Of a stretch of DNA of 64,000 nucleotides, positions 1-11,747 are shown one piece after another (position 1 is the stretch's first letter; each line of letters starts with the position of its first letter). The position numbers and the translations under genes were made by a program. The DNA is from Budorcas taxicolor (taxonomy: Eukaryota; Chordata; Mammalia; Artiodactyla; Bovidae), in NCBI RefSeq assembly GCF_023091745.1, contig NC_068910.1, forward strand, positions 2,020,272 through 2,084,271, read 5' to 3'. The notes beneath the pieces are model-generated. The model had not been told where the DNA came from, did no database searches, and saw only the letters and a program-made list of their open reading frames with translations.

Positions 1-1234
1 TTATATAAGCTGGATATTAATCCCTTATCTGTCCTATCATTTGCAAATATTTTCTCTCATTCCGTAGGTTGTCTTTTCATTTTCGTCAACAGCTTTCTTG
101 CTGCGTCAAAGTTTCATAAGTTTAATTAGGTTTGATTTATGTTTGCTTTTGGAGACAAATCCAAAAAAATTATTGCTACAATTTAAAAGGTGTAGGCTCT
201 GCCTACATCTTCCTCTGGGAATTCCATGGTGTCTGGCCTGACACTCAGGACTGTAATCCACCCTGAGCTTATTTTGATGTTCGGCCTTAGTGGGTGTTCT
301 AACTTCATTCACGGAGCTATCAAGCTTCCGCAGCACCACTGACTGAAGACACTGTCTTGTCCCCACTGTAAATTCCTGCCTCCTCTGCTGCAGATTGACT
401 GACCGCAGGCGCGTGGACATTTCTCTGGGCTCTCTGCCCTCATGCGTGGACCGGTGTGTTTATTTCTGTGCCGGCGCTACGCCGTCTTGATCACTGAAGC
501 TTTGTGGCGTAGTTTGAAGCCAGAGAGATTCCTCTGGCTCTGTTCTTCTCTCTCAAGACTGGCTATTCAGGGTCTTCTGGGTCCATATAAATTTTAAAAA
601 TATTTTCTCTAGGTTTGTGAAAAATGTGATTGGTATTTTGAAAGAGATTGCATTGAATCTGTAGACTGCCTTGGGGAGTATAGTCACTTTAACAATATTA
701 TTATAATTCTTCCAATCCAGGACCATGTGGTGTATCTTTTCTTCTCTTTGTAACGTCTTCACTTTCTTGCATCAGCGTCTTACAATTTTCCAAGTACAGG
801 TATTTTATCTCCTTAGGTAGGTTTATTCTCAGGTATTTTATTCTTTTTGATGTGATGATAAATGGGATTGTTTCCTTAATTCCTCTTTCTGATAGTTCGT
901 TGTTGTGTATAAAAATGTCACAGATTTCTGATATTAATTTTGTATTAATATGCAAATTTTTTAATCCAAATTCATTGATGAGTTCTGGTAGTTTTCTAGG
1001 GGTACCTCTAGGATTTTTCTCTATGTAGTATCATAGATAATATCTCTACACAGTATCAGCAGACAGTGATGGTTTTACTTCTTCCCTTCCAATTTGGGTT
1101 CCTTTTATTTCTTTTTCTTCTCTGCTGTGGCTAGGACTTTCAATACTGTGTTGAATAAAAGTGGCAAGAACGGGCCTTCTTTTCTCGTTCCAGATTTTAG
1201 AGGAGATAGTTTCAACTTTTCACCATTGAGTATG
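1..1234 (-). repeat. L1M LINE, ORF2 C-terminal part, antisense (first segment)
   Basis: The minus strand carries decayed L1 ORF2. Broken frames at 701-955 and 553-762 read like the part of ORF2 downstream of the reverse transcriptase, with fragments such as LPKAVYRFNAI and LEKIFLKFIW. The stretch at 1-150 matches the end of ORF2 (KSNLIKLMKL). The 3' end of the element lies beyond the window start. Stops and frameshifts throughout make it non-functional. It continues at 2347-2571 and 2790-3189 after two later insertions. Confidence 0.88.
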
Positions 1235-2346
1235 GCACTGTTGCTGCAAAGTCTTGTCTGCCTCTTTGCGACCCCATGAACTGCAGCACACCAGGCTTCC
1301 CTATCCTTTACTATCGCCCTGAGTTTACCCAAACTCACGTCCATTGAGTCAGTGATGCCATCCAACCATCTCTTCCTCTGTCACCTCCTTCTTCTCCTGC
1401 CCTCAGTCTTTCCCGGCATCAAGGTTTGTTCCAATGAGTTGGCTCTTCACATCAGGCGGCCAGAGTAGTACAGTTCTGGCTTCTGCATCAGTCCTTCCAA
1501 CGAATATTCAGGGTTGATTTCCTTTAGGATTGGCTGGCTCGATCTCCTTGCAGTCCAGGAGACTCACAAGCGTCTTCTCCAGCATCACAGTTTGAAAACA
1601 TCAGTTCTTCAGTGCTCAGCCTTCTTTAGGGTCCAGCTCTCACATCCCTACGTGACTATCGGAAAAGCCATAACTTTGACTGAATGGACCTTGTCAGCAA
1701 AGTGCTGCCTTTGCTTCTTAATATGCCGCCTAGGCTGGTCATAGCTTTTCTTCCAAGGAGCAAGCATCTTTTAATTTCATGGCTGCAGTCACCGTCCACA
1801 GTATTACTGGAGCCCAAGAAAATGAAATCTGTTAATTTTCACTGTTTCCCCATCTATTTGCCATGAAGTGATGGAACCGGATGCCATGATCTTTGTTTTC
1901 TGAAAGTTGAGTTTTAAGCCAGTTTTTCCACTTTCCTCCTTCACCTTCATCAAGAGGCTCTTTAGTTCCTCTTCACTTTCTGTCATTAAAGTGCTATCAT
2001 CTGCATATCTGATATTTCTCCCAGCAACCTTGATTCCAGCTTGTGACTCATCCAGCCCAGCATTTCACATAATGTATTCTGCATAGAAGTAAATAAGCCG
2101 GGTGACAATACACGGCCTTGACGTACTCCTTTTCCCCAATTCTGAACCAGTCCGTTGTTCCCTGTCTGGTTCTAACTGTTGCTTCTGGACCTGCATACAG
2201 GTTTCTCAGGAGGCAGGTAAGGTGGTCTGGTATTCCCTCCTCTTTTCCCATTCTTGTCATCCACGCAGTCAAAGGATTTGGAGTAGTCGATGAAGCAGAA
2301 GTAGGTTTTCTTTTTTTCACTCCCCTCACTTTTTCTATGATCCACA
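1235..2346 (-). repeat. BovB (RTE) LINE, 3' part, antisense, inserted in L1
   Basis: The plus strand reads the reverse complement of BovB: CTCTTTGCGACCCCATGAA near the 3' end, then the C-terminal region, then reverse transcriptase. The minus frame at 2048-2329 reads GIPDHLTCLLRNLYAG, typical BovB RT, and the frame at 1804-1986 reads MTESEEELKSLLMKVKEES. It is 5' truncated and frameshifted. L1 sequence stops at 1234 and resumes at about 2347, so this BovB is younger than the L1. A short AGTAT-like repeat at both edges may be the target duplication. Confidence 0.9.
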
Positions 2347-2571
2347 GTATAACGGTAGCTGTGCGTTTATTGTATACGTTGAGGTTAAGTTCTCTGTATG
2401 TCCACCGTCTGGAGAAACTTTGTCACAAACGGATGTTGAATTTTAGCGAAAGCTTTTTCTGGGCCTATTGAGACAATCATATGGTTTTTATTCCTCAGTT
2501 TGTTAATATGGTATATCACATTGACTGATTCGCAGATATGGAAAAATCCTTGCATCCCTGGGATGTGTCCC
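2347..2571 (-). repeat. L1M LINE ORF2, antisense (second segment)
   Basis: L1 ORF2 antisense sequence resumes after the BovB. Around 2440-2570 the plus strand reads as the complement of the ORF2 reverse-transcriptase region (ATTGAGACAATCATATGG, then CCTTGCATCCCTGGGATG). It is collinear with the segment at 1-1234 and continues across the SINE at 2588-2772, so the three segments are one element. Confidence 0.88.
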
Positions 2572-2587
2572 GCTTGATTGTGGTGTG

Positions 2588-2772
2588 AAAGTGAAAGTTA
2601 CTCAGTCGTGTCCGACTCTTTGTGGGCCATACAGTCTATGGGATTCTCCAGGCCAGCATGCTGGAGTGGGCAGCCTTTCCCTTCTCCAGGGGATCTTCCC
2701 ACCCCAGGGATGGAACCCAGGGCTCCCACGCTGCAGGCGGATTCTTTACCAGCGGAGCCAGCAGGGAGGCCC
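2588..2772 (-). repeat. Bov-tA/BOV-A SINE with target-site duplication
   Basis: A ruminant SINE in antisense orientation: CAGTCGTGTCCGACTCTTTG, then the GGATTCTCCAGGCCAGCATG core, then a tRNA-derived end with the B-box-like segment GGATGGAACCCAGGGCTCC. It interrupts the L1. The flanks GCTTGATTGTGGTGTG (2572-2587) and ACTTGATCTTGGTGTG (2774-2789) are an imperfect target duplication, which fixes both ends. Confidence 0.9.
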
Positions 2773-2789
2773 CACTTGATCTTGGTGTG

Positions 2790-3189
2790 CGATTCTTTTA
2801 GTCCTTGTTGGATTCAGTTTGTTAGTATTTTGTTGACAACTTATGCGTCTGTATTCATCAGGGACATCGGCCTGTAATTTTTTTGTGTGTGATATCTTTG
2901 TCTGGTTTTGGTATCTGGGTGATCCTGACCTCATATAATGAGTTCAGAAGTGCTCCTTGCTCAGCAGTTTTTGGAACAGTTTGAGAAGGATAGGTGTTAA
3001 CTCATCTCGAAATGTTTCGTAGGATTCACCTGTGAAGCCATCTGGTCCCGGACTTTTGTTTATTGGGAGTTTCCGTTACAGATTCGCTCTCATTGCTGGC
3101 AATCGGTCTGTTCATATGCCCTATTTGTTCTTGATTCAGTCTCGGGAGATTGTACCTTTCTAAGAATTTGTTCACTTCTTCCAGGTTGG
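2790..3189 (-). repeat. L1M LINE ORF2, antisense (third segment)
   Basis: Continuation of the same L1. The complement encodes ORF2 sequence ending near FLERYNLPRLNQE-like residues at about 3125-3189. Similarity stops after CTTCCAGGTTGG at about 3189, where unrelated sequence begins. Confidence 0.85.
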
Positions 3190-4985
3190 AGTGTATTTGT
3201 CTGGAGGACCCTGGTACTTCCTGGGGTGAACCTCGCTGCCTTGGTCTTCCGGGAGGGCCAGCTCTGTCTCCTCAACCTTGGGGGGAGTTGGTCCATGTAT
3301 TCTGTTCACTATTTGGAGGCTGCAGGCGTCCCATTCAGTTTGAAGCCTGATTCAGAACATCACACGGGTTTTGTTCTCTAGGAGATTTCAGGGAACCGTG
3401 TAGGAGACTGGAAATTGATCCCACGTTACAGCAGAGACCCCCTTTACACCAGAATCTCCTCCCCATGCGCCCAGCACAATCGCCTCTGCTATCTGAACAC
3501 AGGAATGGGGAGGGGGCTGAAGCTCTGTTACCGATAAGAAGAGGGGACACGTGTATCTTGCAAGCATCTGATATTTAAGTCTGACGTCAATGCTGGTGGT
3601 CCCGATGAACCTGCGGTGTGGACATAACGCACTGCACGTCTAGCCAGCTGGCCCATCAGCACCCGTTCTGTCCAGAGGGCCGGTGGTGGGGGAGGAGAGG
3701 CTGGCCAGGGGTCTGGTCATTCCTTCTGTCCAGGCTGTCTCAGGCATGGATACACGTGTCCCCAGAAGAGAGTGCTGGAGTCCACAGGAAGCGAATTTTT
3801 CATCAGTGTGAAATTTCCGAGTGGTGATGAGCTCCCTGTCCCGGGAAGGGTGTAAGCAGACACTGAATGACCTGGGATACTGTGGGGAAGCTGAACCAGA
3901 TGGCGCTCTCTGCCCCTTCCGTGTGGCACAGATCCCGTGATCTCGCTCGGGGAATGAGAATCCATCCTCATTAATTTGTAAGCCCTTGCTCCTTGCTAGG
4001 AGTGCGTTTCCATGGAAATGCCAGTGAACCGCAGGGACCTGAAGCGTCTCCTCGCACTGACCCCTGTGGGCTTTGGTGGTGGGCACCCTTGCCACGACTG
4101 GCTCAGCCCTGCCTCTCGAGGGGTCTAGGGTGCGCCTTATTCGGCCAGTTATATAACTGGCCGCTTTAAAGAGCCATGAGTCACACGGGTTAGCAAACTA
4201 GTTCAAGGTAATTTATGACTCTGGGATGCTTGGGTTTCTAAATACACCAGGCAACTACAAATTGCAAAAGCTTCAACCTCCCTCCCCAAGGAGACAGCGC
4301 CTGCCCGGCCAGGGCAGTGGCTCCGAGAGCCTGCTGGCAGAGAAGGCTTGGGCACAGGCAGCCGGGCCTGCCCCGCCGTGGGCCCTGGCAAGGCCCACCC
4401 CTGAGACTCAGGGAAGAGCACGTGCCCCGCCATCCCTGCCTCCTTCGCCTCTGCTGTGCGTGCGAAGGGGACAAGGCCTTTTCTCTTGCCCTGTGGTGGC
4501 TGCACCGCGTTCAGAGTTATCACAGCTCAGCTGGCTTGTCTATGCTGATAATACTGTGGGTAAGTCAGAGCTCAGAGCAGAAACTCTGCAACTGGAAGCT
4601 AACCCCTTGCCCAGGGCCGCCTGTGAGCCCCTCAGAGCACCGTCCGCTGCCCCTCGTGCGGGGCACCTTGCTGCCCAGCCCATGGTAGACTGCTCTCCCT
4701 CTGTCTGGGGGCACTGGGCTGCCTGCCACCCCTGTCTCCACCGACTCCCTGCGCAGTGACTGGGCAGCTGTCCACGTCGGAGGCGGGGTCCAGTTTCCCC
4801 ACCTTGAACCGGTGCTGCCTCCAAGCTGGAAAGGACAACTGAGCCCGTGCCGGGCCCAGGCTTCCTGCAAGAATGAAAGACACGCAGTCCCGGTCAGCAT
4901 CACCCCCGGTCACCTCAGCTAGCAGCCGGCTGGCCGCTGACCCCCGGCTGCAGATGGGCCCCCCTGCCCTGCTCGACCACACACG
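3190..4985. other. Non-repetitive stretch, no gene recognised
   Basis: I recognise no interspersed repeat or coding region here. Composition rises from mixed to GC-rich after 4.2 kb. Open frames such as 4226-4759 (+) overlap other open frames on both strands, which is expected in GC-rich DNA, and have no recognisable motif. The one striking feature is the palindrome at 4142-4163. Confidence 0.6.
4142..4163. repeat. Perfect 22-bp palindrome with TATATA centre
   Basis: The left arm CGGCCAGTTAT is followed directly by its exact reverse complement, with no spacer. Both strands therefore read the same over 22 bp. The centre contains TATATA and the outer arms are GC-rich. It could extrude as a cruciform or bind a symmetric dimer. 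There is no evidence for either. Confidence 0.95.
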
Positions 4986-5105
4986 CTTGCAGGAGCCCAG
5001 GAGCCCACCCAGGCTGCAAGCTACTTGGCTAGTAAACGGTTCTTGGTGTGAGCTGCTCCGTGTTGGAGTGCTTGTTACACAGCAGCAGCTAGCTGATGCA
5101 GGCGC
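4985..5105 (+). repeat. Possible MLT1-like LTR 3' end
   Basis: GAGCTGCTCCGTGTTGGAG then CTTGTTACACAGCAGCAGCTAGCTGATGC resembles the 3' end of old mammalian MaLR LTRs, in which a KAAGCCACTAAG-like segment precedes a TTACAGCAG and TAACTAATAC-like end. Divergence is high and the 5' portion is not recognisable, so the family is uncertain. Confidence 0.3.
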
Positions 5106-5319
5106 TGCAGAATCCTGAACACACAGGGCTCTGTGCACAGGCTCTTCGACGCATGGACAGGGGCTGGCTGTGGACAGATGCGCTGGCCTTGGGCTCTTGC
5201 CTCCTGGCCCTCACCATAGGCATTGTTCAGGCTCTGCCCTACAGACTGGACCTCAGTGCACAGAGTCTCAACCAAGATACAAGCTTGGGCACCCCACGCC
5301 CAGGCTCCCTGGGGTGTAG

Positions 5320-5700
5320 GCCCTACTCAAAGCCTTCCAGCGGCTTCTGCGACACTCAGGGTCAAATCCAAGCACACAGCTCCCACCGCCCCGTGCCCCC
5401 TCAGCTTCCTGTCTCCTACCCTCTCACACCACTCCAGCTCCGCAGGCCTCCAGCCCACAAAGCCCAGCCCCACCCCAGGGCCTTTGCACTTGCAGCCCCC
5501 GGGGCTGGACTGCTCCTCCCGGCGCCCGCCGGCACCCTCCCCACTTCCTGCAGCCCCTCTCCCAGTGCTTCAGCACGCCACAGAGCAGCCTGCTTCTCGT
5601 CAGAGGGCCCCACTGCCCCCCACGCCCTGCCCCTGCTGGCTCTCCTTTCAGAGCACGTGGCATGACCTGGTCCAACAACGCCCAAGTCATGAGGCCTCCA
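5320..5700 (+). repeat. L2 LINE fragment, sense
   Basis: The order of segments follows the L2 3' region: AGGGTCAAATCCAAGCACA, then CCACTCCAGCTCC, then CCAGGGCCTTTGCACTTGC followed by a pyrimidine-rich tract. It is much diverged and GC-rich. The three overlapping plus-strand open frames across it are therefore not evidence of a gene. Confidence 0.6.
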
Positions 5701-7430
5701 ATAGGAGCCAGTGAGGGTTGGGGGGCAGTGAGGAAGGTCCCCCGGGGTCCACCAGGGTACAGAGCCTGGGCCTTCTGCTGCTGTCCTCTCTGCCTGGCAG
5801 CTGCCAGCCCCTCTGTGGACAGTGACGGGCTGCAGCCTCGTCTAGGAGCTGGGCTCTCACTCAGCAGCATGACCCCAGATGGACGGCCGCAGGACGGTTG
5901 CTGTAAGCCCCCTGTGGGTGACTTCTGTCAAAGATACCTGCACTTGAGGTGGCCCCAGAGGTCTGTTCCCTGGAGCGTGGAGCCCCCGCTGTGTGAAACA
6001 CTCTAAAATTAAGGGCCCAGCATTCAGGGCTGATTCTCCCACTGCAGGGAGCCAGGGCACCCCTACCCTAGAGCAGGCATCCTGGCCCGGCCTGGTCACG
6101 GAAGAGAAAAACGTTCTCTATGGCCAGGGAGGCTGGGGCAGGCCCAGGCCCCCCACAGATCCAGAGCTCAGGGGCAAAGCTCTTCTAGACTCTGCAAGGG
6201 GGCACAGTCCCCCTGGGGAGTGGGCTCGGATCGGTCTCAGGGAGGCTGAGCTGGGGGCCGGGCCCAGGTCCAGGGGGCCTTGCAGCCTTGTGCGGGGAGC
6301 ATAGGGTCTGAGGCCAGGCAGCAGGGCTGCACACCCCGGGCCGCCCTCAGGCCTGCTTGCAGGGCCTGGGCTCTGGGCCTCGGGCTCGGCCTGTCAGACG
6401 GGCACACCGGCGTCTCTGCAGGGCTGCGAGGAAAAGCTTTCTCAGACCCGGGCCTGGAACATGAAGCCAGCGTCATCGTTACCTCTGTAGGGTGAGGGTC
6501 TGTGGGCCTCCGTGAGCCTCTCCTTGTGTGGAGCTGTCCTGGATCCCGGGCCTTCCTGATTCTGTGGGCAGGCAGGGCAGAGATGGCAGGGGCTGGCCTG
6601 AGGGCTTAACTCCGGATTGCGGGCCCAGGAGGGGAGGCCACCTCCTTTCCTGGCTCCAGACCTCCGAGTGGGCCCTGCGTCAAGGGCCCGGGAGGTGGGG
6701 AGGAGCCGGGGGGCGGGGCAGGGTCAGAGACCATGACTCAGAACCCCCCACAGCAGCGGCGGGGCATTCCACCAGGACAGCTGCTCTGATCCAGGCTCTG
6801 GGGTGACAGGTACTGCTCCCCGAGTTCTCACTGCCAGACCAGGAGCTGGAGGTCCCTAAACTACACGGCCTCACGGTCAACATGACCCCAGGGGGATGTG
6901 GCGGGGCGCGAAGCAGAACCAGCGAGAGGCCCTCTGGAAGCACCTTCAGGGAAATGTGGCAGAAATGCCTCCATGCCAGGTCAGGGGAGCCCACCGGAGC
7001 CGAGCTGGGGGTCTCAGCCCTCTGCCTCAGCCCCAGACTCGGGTCCCCACCCACCAGCCCTGCTGTGTGTGGCCACACTGCCAGGGAAAGGAACCCAGAC
7101 CTTGCCCTCTGGAAGTCCCAGCCACCCTCCATCACGGGGTCACCCCACACAATCACCCCATCATTACATACTCAAACCCTCCACTATGCTCATATTTCCA
7201 CAAAAGCATCCAGGAATCAGGACACTGCGCTTTCTGGGGCCCTCACACACACTAGAAATTGCAACTGAAAAATGGGGGAGAAGGGAAAAAGACGCAGAGA
7301 GCAGGAGGGCCCGCGGGACGCTCACAAACCCCCAGGGATCTGAGGGCCTTGGGACCGAGGACATGTAGACAAAAGGCTTCTAGACGTGAGACTGGAGAAA
7401 GGAGGCCCTTTCAGTCAGCGGCGCAGGAAA
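5700..7430. other. GC-rich stretch, nothing recognised
   Basis: Between the L2 and L1 fossils I see no repeat family, splice-bounded exon or RNA gene. Open frames on both strands (for example 6680-7156 minus and 6898-7368 plus) overlap each other, have no conserved motif, and begin at arbitrary ATGs. Confidence 0.55.
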
Positions 7431-8545
7431 GCTCGTATCCACGTGGGGAAATGAGCCTGAATCCCTGCCTCACACCTCACACTGCATCCCAAGTCAGGCC
7501 TAAACCTGCATTCGATAGGGAACACCCGACAACTTTTAGAATAGTTTTCTGTGAGGAGTTATCTTCCTACAATTGGGACTGGGAACAATTTCTTAAACAA
7601 GGAACAGAAAGCTCTCCAGGCTTAGGGAAAGACTGATAGATACGGCTACAGCAAAAGGAAGGATTCCTTTTTGCTGGAAGACAGGAGACAGAGCAAGCAC
7701 AAACGGCAAGAAGACATTTGACATTTGCACAGCAGCAGAGGACGTGCGTCCAGAAAACGCAAGCTCCTTCGAATCCACGGGAGAAAGAGGGCGAGGGGTC
7801 AGAGGCCTGAGGCAGGCATTTCTGAAGAGGGGGAAACAGGCGCACAAACAAAAACGTGAGACGAGACACCGGTGGGCTTTGCTCGTGCGCTGGAGAGTGC
7901 AGCTGACATTCCAGCCCTCACTGTACGCCCACTAGACACGCCAACTGTGAGGCAGCTGGCAGCACCAAGGGCTTCAGAGGCAAAGACCCACTGGAACATA
8001 TGGGTCTCCCCACGTAAACGCTGGGGATGAGAGAGCTGCACACCCGCTGTGAAAGCCACCTCGGCGCTTGCTTGTAGGGCCATTCATACACCATATAAGC
8101 CCCCACGTTCCCCTCCTAGGCACGACACAGGGCACACGCAAGCGACCTCCTCGCAGCACTGTTAATAACCGGGAGCACGCCCAGGACCCGGGTGCACACG
8201 GGCAGGAGAACGGGAGAAGCAGCCGTTGAGTGGCCTCTCCGTTCACCTTCACGCCAGCGGTGAACGCCAGGGGCAGCTACACGCAGCGCTGAGCAGAGAG
8301 CCTGAGAAATGCAACGTGTTGCCTGAAACCGCGAGCCCTGGAGTCCACACGCAGTGTGCCGCTTTTACGAAGCCCAAGAACAAGCAAAACGACACGCTGC
8401 TTAGACAGATGCAGGAAAGCAACACACGCACGACCCCGGGCAGTGACCCTACGGTGGTCGAGACTCACGCTGCTGAAATGGTTCTGGAGCTGGCGCTGAG
8501 TGGCGGGTTCGCAGATGCTGTTTAACTACCCCTTATAATGGACAA
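7430..8545 (+). repeat. L1M LINE, ORF2 end plus 3' UTR, sense, GC-drifted
   Basis: Order of segments matches old L1. ORF2 C-terminal sequence at 7440-7640 (CTCACACCTCACACTGCATC; GTTATCTTCC...GGAACAATTTCTTAAAC) is followed by the region around CCTCCTAGGCACGACACAGG and GCAGCACTGTTAATAACCGG. Near 8370-8400 it reads AGCCCAAGAACAAGCAAAAC, as in L1M 3' UTRs. Many sites that are AT in L1 are now G, C or CpG. It is a non-functional fossil. Confidence 0.7.
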
Positions 8546-10730
8546 AACACACTAAATGTTAAGACAGGCAAGCAGAAAATAGAGGAGGAACACTGTGGAC
8601 CCAGCCTGCTCCACAATGACTGATTCCTCGCCGCACACTTCACTGTTTTTCCTTTGTGTCCCCGTTGGTGCCCAGAGGCCAGACCAGGAGGTGGAAGAAC
8701 CTAGGCTTGTTCCTCCATAAGCGCGATAAGAGGCTGCGCCAGGAATGGCAAATGGCTGGCACACGTCACACAGGCCTGCCCGCCTCACCCACGGCAGACA
8801 CTACTGATGGACCGCAGCACACCTGCAGGACAGGCCTCCTCCTCGGCTTCACGCTCATGGCAGGCTGCCCGGGACGGTGGATCAGACAAGGCCTTCTAAA
8901 CCATGCCTGCTTGCGGACTTGGAGGGTCCAGCCAGCTCTGACCCGGAAGGTCTGAAGCCCAGCTGGTGGGCCAGAGCAGCCCTGGAGGGCAGAACCTCTC
9001 GGGAAACCGTCTGTTGGTTTTGGAGCCAGCCCCAGCCAGCCCCCCAGCAGCGGGGAACGTCCGCTACTACCGCGCCCAGCCCTGTGGACTCCGGTCTCTT
9101 GAGCCCCTTGCTGGCCACCTGCCACCCTCCTGGGTCTCCGTGCTCCCACCTGCCACGGGGGAAGGCTCACATCTACCCAGTGCTGGAGAGCTTTCCCGGA
9201 CTTGCAGCCAGCTCCCCAGTGCAGGCGGCCGGGCAGGATCGCCGTCCTCTCCAGTCCCCAAGGCACGGCCCCACTGAGCCCTGACCATCTGCCCACCCCA
9301 CCCCACCCCCGGCACAGGGCTGCACCCCCGTCTCCACCGTGGCCTCCTCGGGCTCCAGGCCTTCCTTTCTTTGTTCCTGAGCTCCCTGTCTCTGGGTCGG
9401 GGGGTTCCCTATCTCTGTCTGCTCCCTCCCAGCAGGAGTTAACGTCCCTCCTCTAGGGCCAGGACCCGCAGGTCAGCTTTCTCATGCAGAACGCGTCCGT
9501 TTCTGTGCGTGTCTGTCCCTCTAGTTCAGGGACCCCCTCAGGGTCAGCCTCACAACAAGCAGGGAATAAATAACACGACCAGGACGGCGACAACCATTTC
9601 TCAGGATAAGTGGGCTTGCCTGAGCTGGTCCCTGACGGAATGAACGCGCCTGCCTCCAGGGGAGCGGGCGGTGGTGTTGGGGGGCACACTTTACTCTCCT
9701 TCCGCACAGTGAGGAAGTCCAGGGCCACGGAGAAGGGCGCCTCCAGTGTCACAGCCCGCCTTCCTGCCTTTTGGGGCCCTGGGGGCTTCCTTCTGCATCC
9801 CAGGGCCCTAGAGCCCCAAGCCTGTGTGGACGCGCCTCCCTCCCCAGCTCAAGGGACGCTGAGGGACCATGGTCACTAATTCCTGAGCAGCAGGCTCGCC
9901 CTATCTCGTCCTGATTCCCGCTGACCATTTTAATAACGAGATCATATCAGAGATGTGACAGCTAGCGACATGGTGTTTTGCTGATTCACCTCGCTTCTAT
10001 TTTCTTCATCTTACGCAAATATTAAACGGCTGCTGGGGCTGTGGGCACAGGAAGCCTCAGTTTACTAGAAAAAACTCTGGCAGCTTCTTAGAAAACAAAG
10101 ACGGGAGCTGAAGGCACCGAGGCATCTCCAATGAGCAAAGTGGCCTCCGGCTGCTCCATCCTGAACAAAGCCTCCTGCGTGCCCACCCTGGGCCCACCTG
10201 ACCCCCAGGCCAGAGCGCTCACGACACCGACATACAGAAGGGCCTGGAACCCACTATGATCCGCACTGTCCACAGACTCCAAGAAGCAGACTCCACACTC
10301 TGCTCTTCACCTACAGAGGCGCCAAAACAGGGGAGCTCTGCTCACAGCAACACAGAGGCCAGAGGTTCATTTCTGGTTCTGCTGCTCCTGGGTTCATCCT
10401 TTCAAGCCTTGGAAACTCTGGGCATACTGCGTTTTGCTCTACAAATCCCACCACACCCCCAGCAAGCCCTACACCTGGATAACTTCACGTCCTCCTGCAA
10501 ATCAGGCTGCAGCACCCCCTCCTCCAGGCAGTCCCCCATGCCTTTCCTCCAGCCGCTGTTACACTCATTTCCAACCAGAATGATCCAGTGGGTCCAAATG
10601 CTGCTGGGTGTGTTCGGCAGGGTGGGTCTGTGGGCCCAAGGCTCAGGGCTGGCATTCACCCCCATAATCTCCAGCCCCTCAGCCTGGGCCCTGGCACAGA
10701 GTGGGGATGGAGCAGGGCCTCCAGGAGCTA
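8546..10730. other. No recognised repeat or gene; one AT-rich island
   Basis: GC-rich, mostly featureless sequence. The ORFs at 8766-9296 (-) and 8877-9284 (+) lie on top of each other and show no family motif. The AT-rich stretch 9905-10060 (GAGATCATATCAGAGATGTG, CTTACGCAAATATTAAACGG) stands out from its surroundings and could be a conserved noncoding element. That cannot be judged without alignment. Confidence 0.5.
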
Positions 10731-10732
10731 GG

Positions 10733-10985
10733 GACTTCCTAGTAGTCCAGTGGTTAAGAATCCACCTTCCAATGCAGGGGACGTGGGTTCAGTCCCTGGT
10801 CCAGGAATGAAGATCCTAGTTGCCCCGGGGCAACTAGGCCCACTCGACGCAACGACCAGGCCCATGGCCACAACTGGAGAGAAGCGAGCACCCCGCAACG
10901 GAGGACCCCACGTGCTGCAGCGCAGACCCTGCCTGCCACGACCAAGACCTGACGCAGCCAAACGCATAAATAAATAAACGATACG
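10733..10985 (+). repeat. CHR-type tRNA-derived SINE, sense
   Basis: Starts GGGACTTCCTAGTAGTCCAG and continues with GTTAAGAATCCACCTTCCAA and the B-box-like GGGTTCAGTCCCTGG. It then has the CHR body (GAAGATCCTAGTTGCCCCGG; AACTGGAGAGAAGCGAGC; CGACCAAGACCTGACGCAGC) and ends in an (AAATA)n tail. This family is shared by ruminants, hippos and whales. The tRNA-like part is SINE, not a tRNA gene. Confidence 0.88.
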
Positions 10986-10999
10986 GTTTTTAAAACACC

Positions 11000-11340
11000 C
11001 AAAGCATGAGCTGAATACCTAAGCTTTGCCTTCAGGAAACTTACAGTTTAGTGAAAGGGAGCTAGATGAATTTCAGGTACTCTGAACACAGATCAGGCCA
11101 TCCTTCCCTGATGACTTCACATTTAAGCTGAGATCTTACTGGTATTAAGCAGGCAAAAAGGTATAAATAACCTTCCAAGGAGACAGGAGGATAAAGGTGG
11201 AAGGCCGCACTTGCGGGACGGAGAGTCCGTGGGTTATGTGTTAACAGTTAGGGTTGAGTTACACTGAGTAACAAACGCTAACCCAAATCTCAGCGCCCGT
11301 CAGAAAGGCTTATTACCCTCATGCTATCTGCTCACATCCC
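11000..11340 (+). repeat. Old mammalian repeat of uncertain family
   Basis: AAGCTTTGCCTTCAGGAAAC, TTACAGTTTAGTG, then CCCTGATGACTTCACATTTA and AGCTGAGATCT follow the order of a common ancient repeat whose consensus has a 'ttacagtctagt' and later a 'gacatttgagctgag' segment. I cannot name the family with confidence. Confidence 0.35.
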
Positions 11341-11377
11341 TTCCCTCAGGACTTGGGCTGACGGAGCATCTCTATAT

Positions 11378-11747
11378 CAGGTCAGTTGTTCAGTCATGTC
11401 CGACTCTTTGCGACCCCATGGACCGCAGCACGCCAGGCTTCCCTGTCCTTCACCATCTCCCAGAGCTTGCTCAAACTCATGTCCATCGAGTCGGTGATGC
11501 CATCCAACCATCTCACCCTCTGTCGTCCCCTTCTCCTCCCGCCCTCAATCTTTCCCAGCATCAGGGTCTTTTCCAAGGAGTCAGTTCTTCACATCAGGTG
11601 GCCAAGGTTTTGGAGCTTCAGCTTCAACATCAGTCCTTCCAGTGAATATTTGAGACTGATTTCCTTTGCGATTGAGTGGTTGGATCTCCTTGCAGTCCAA
11701 GGGACTCTTCAGAGTCTTCTCCACACCACCTCTTTATATGGAGCCTC
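11378..11747 (-). repeat. BovB 3' fragment, antisense, with TSD
   Basis: Antisense BovB 3' end: GTTCAGTCATGTCCGACTCT, CCATGGACCGCAGCACGCCA, GTCCATCGAGTCGGTGATGC, then the region complementary to the C-terminal coding sequence. It is 5' truncated at about 370 bp. The flanks carry AGCATCTCTAT at 11365-11375 and again at 11748-11758, an exact 11-bp target duplication (12 of 13 if extended). Confidence 0.92.

Noticed and set aside
3190..3560. Endogenous retrovirus fragment beside the first L1
   Set aside because: A minus frame (3090-3296) looked protein-like, but its end is L1 ORF2 and the rest shows no retroviral motif.
10760..10805. tRNA gene (B-box-like GGGTTCAGTCCCTGG)
   Set aside because: It is the tRNA-derived head of a CHR SINE; the cloverleaf is not complete. 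The same applies at 21700, 48330, 49865, 56650 and 63495.
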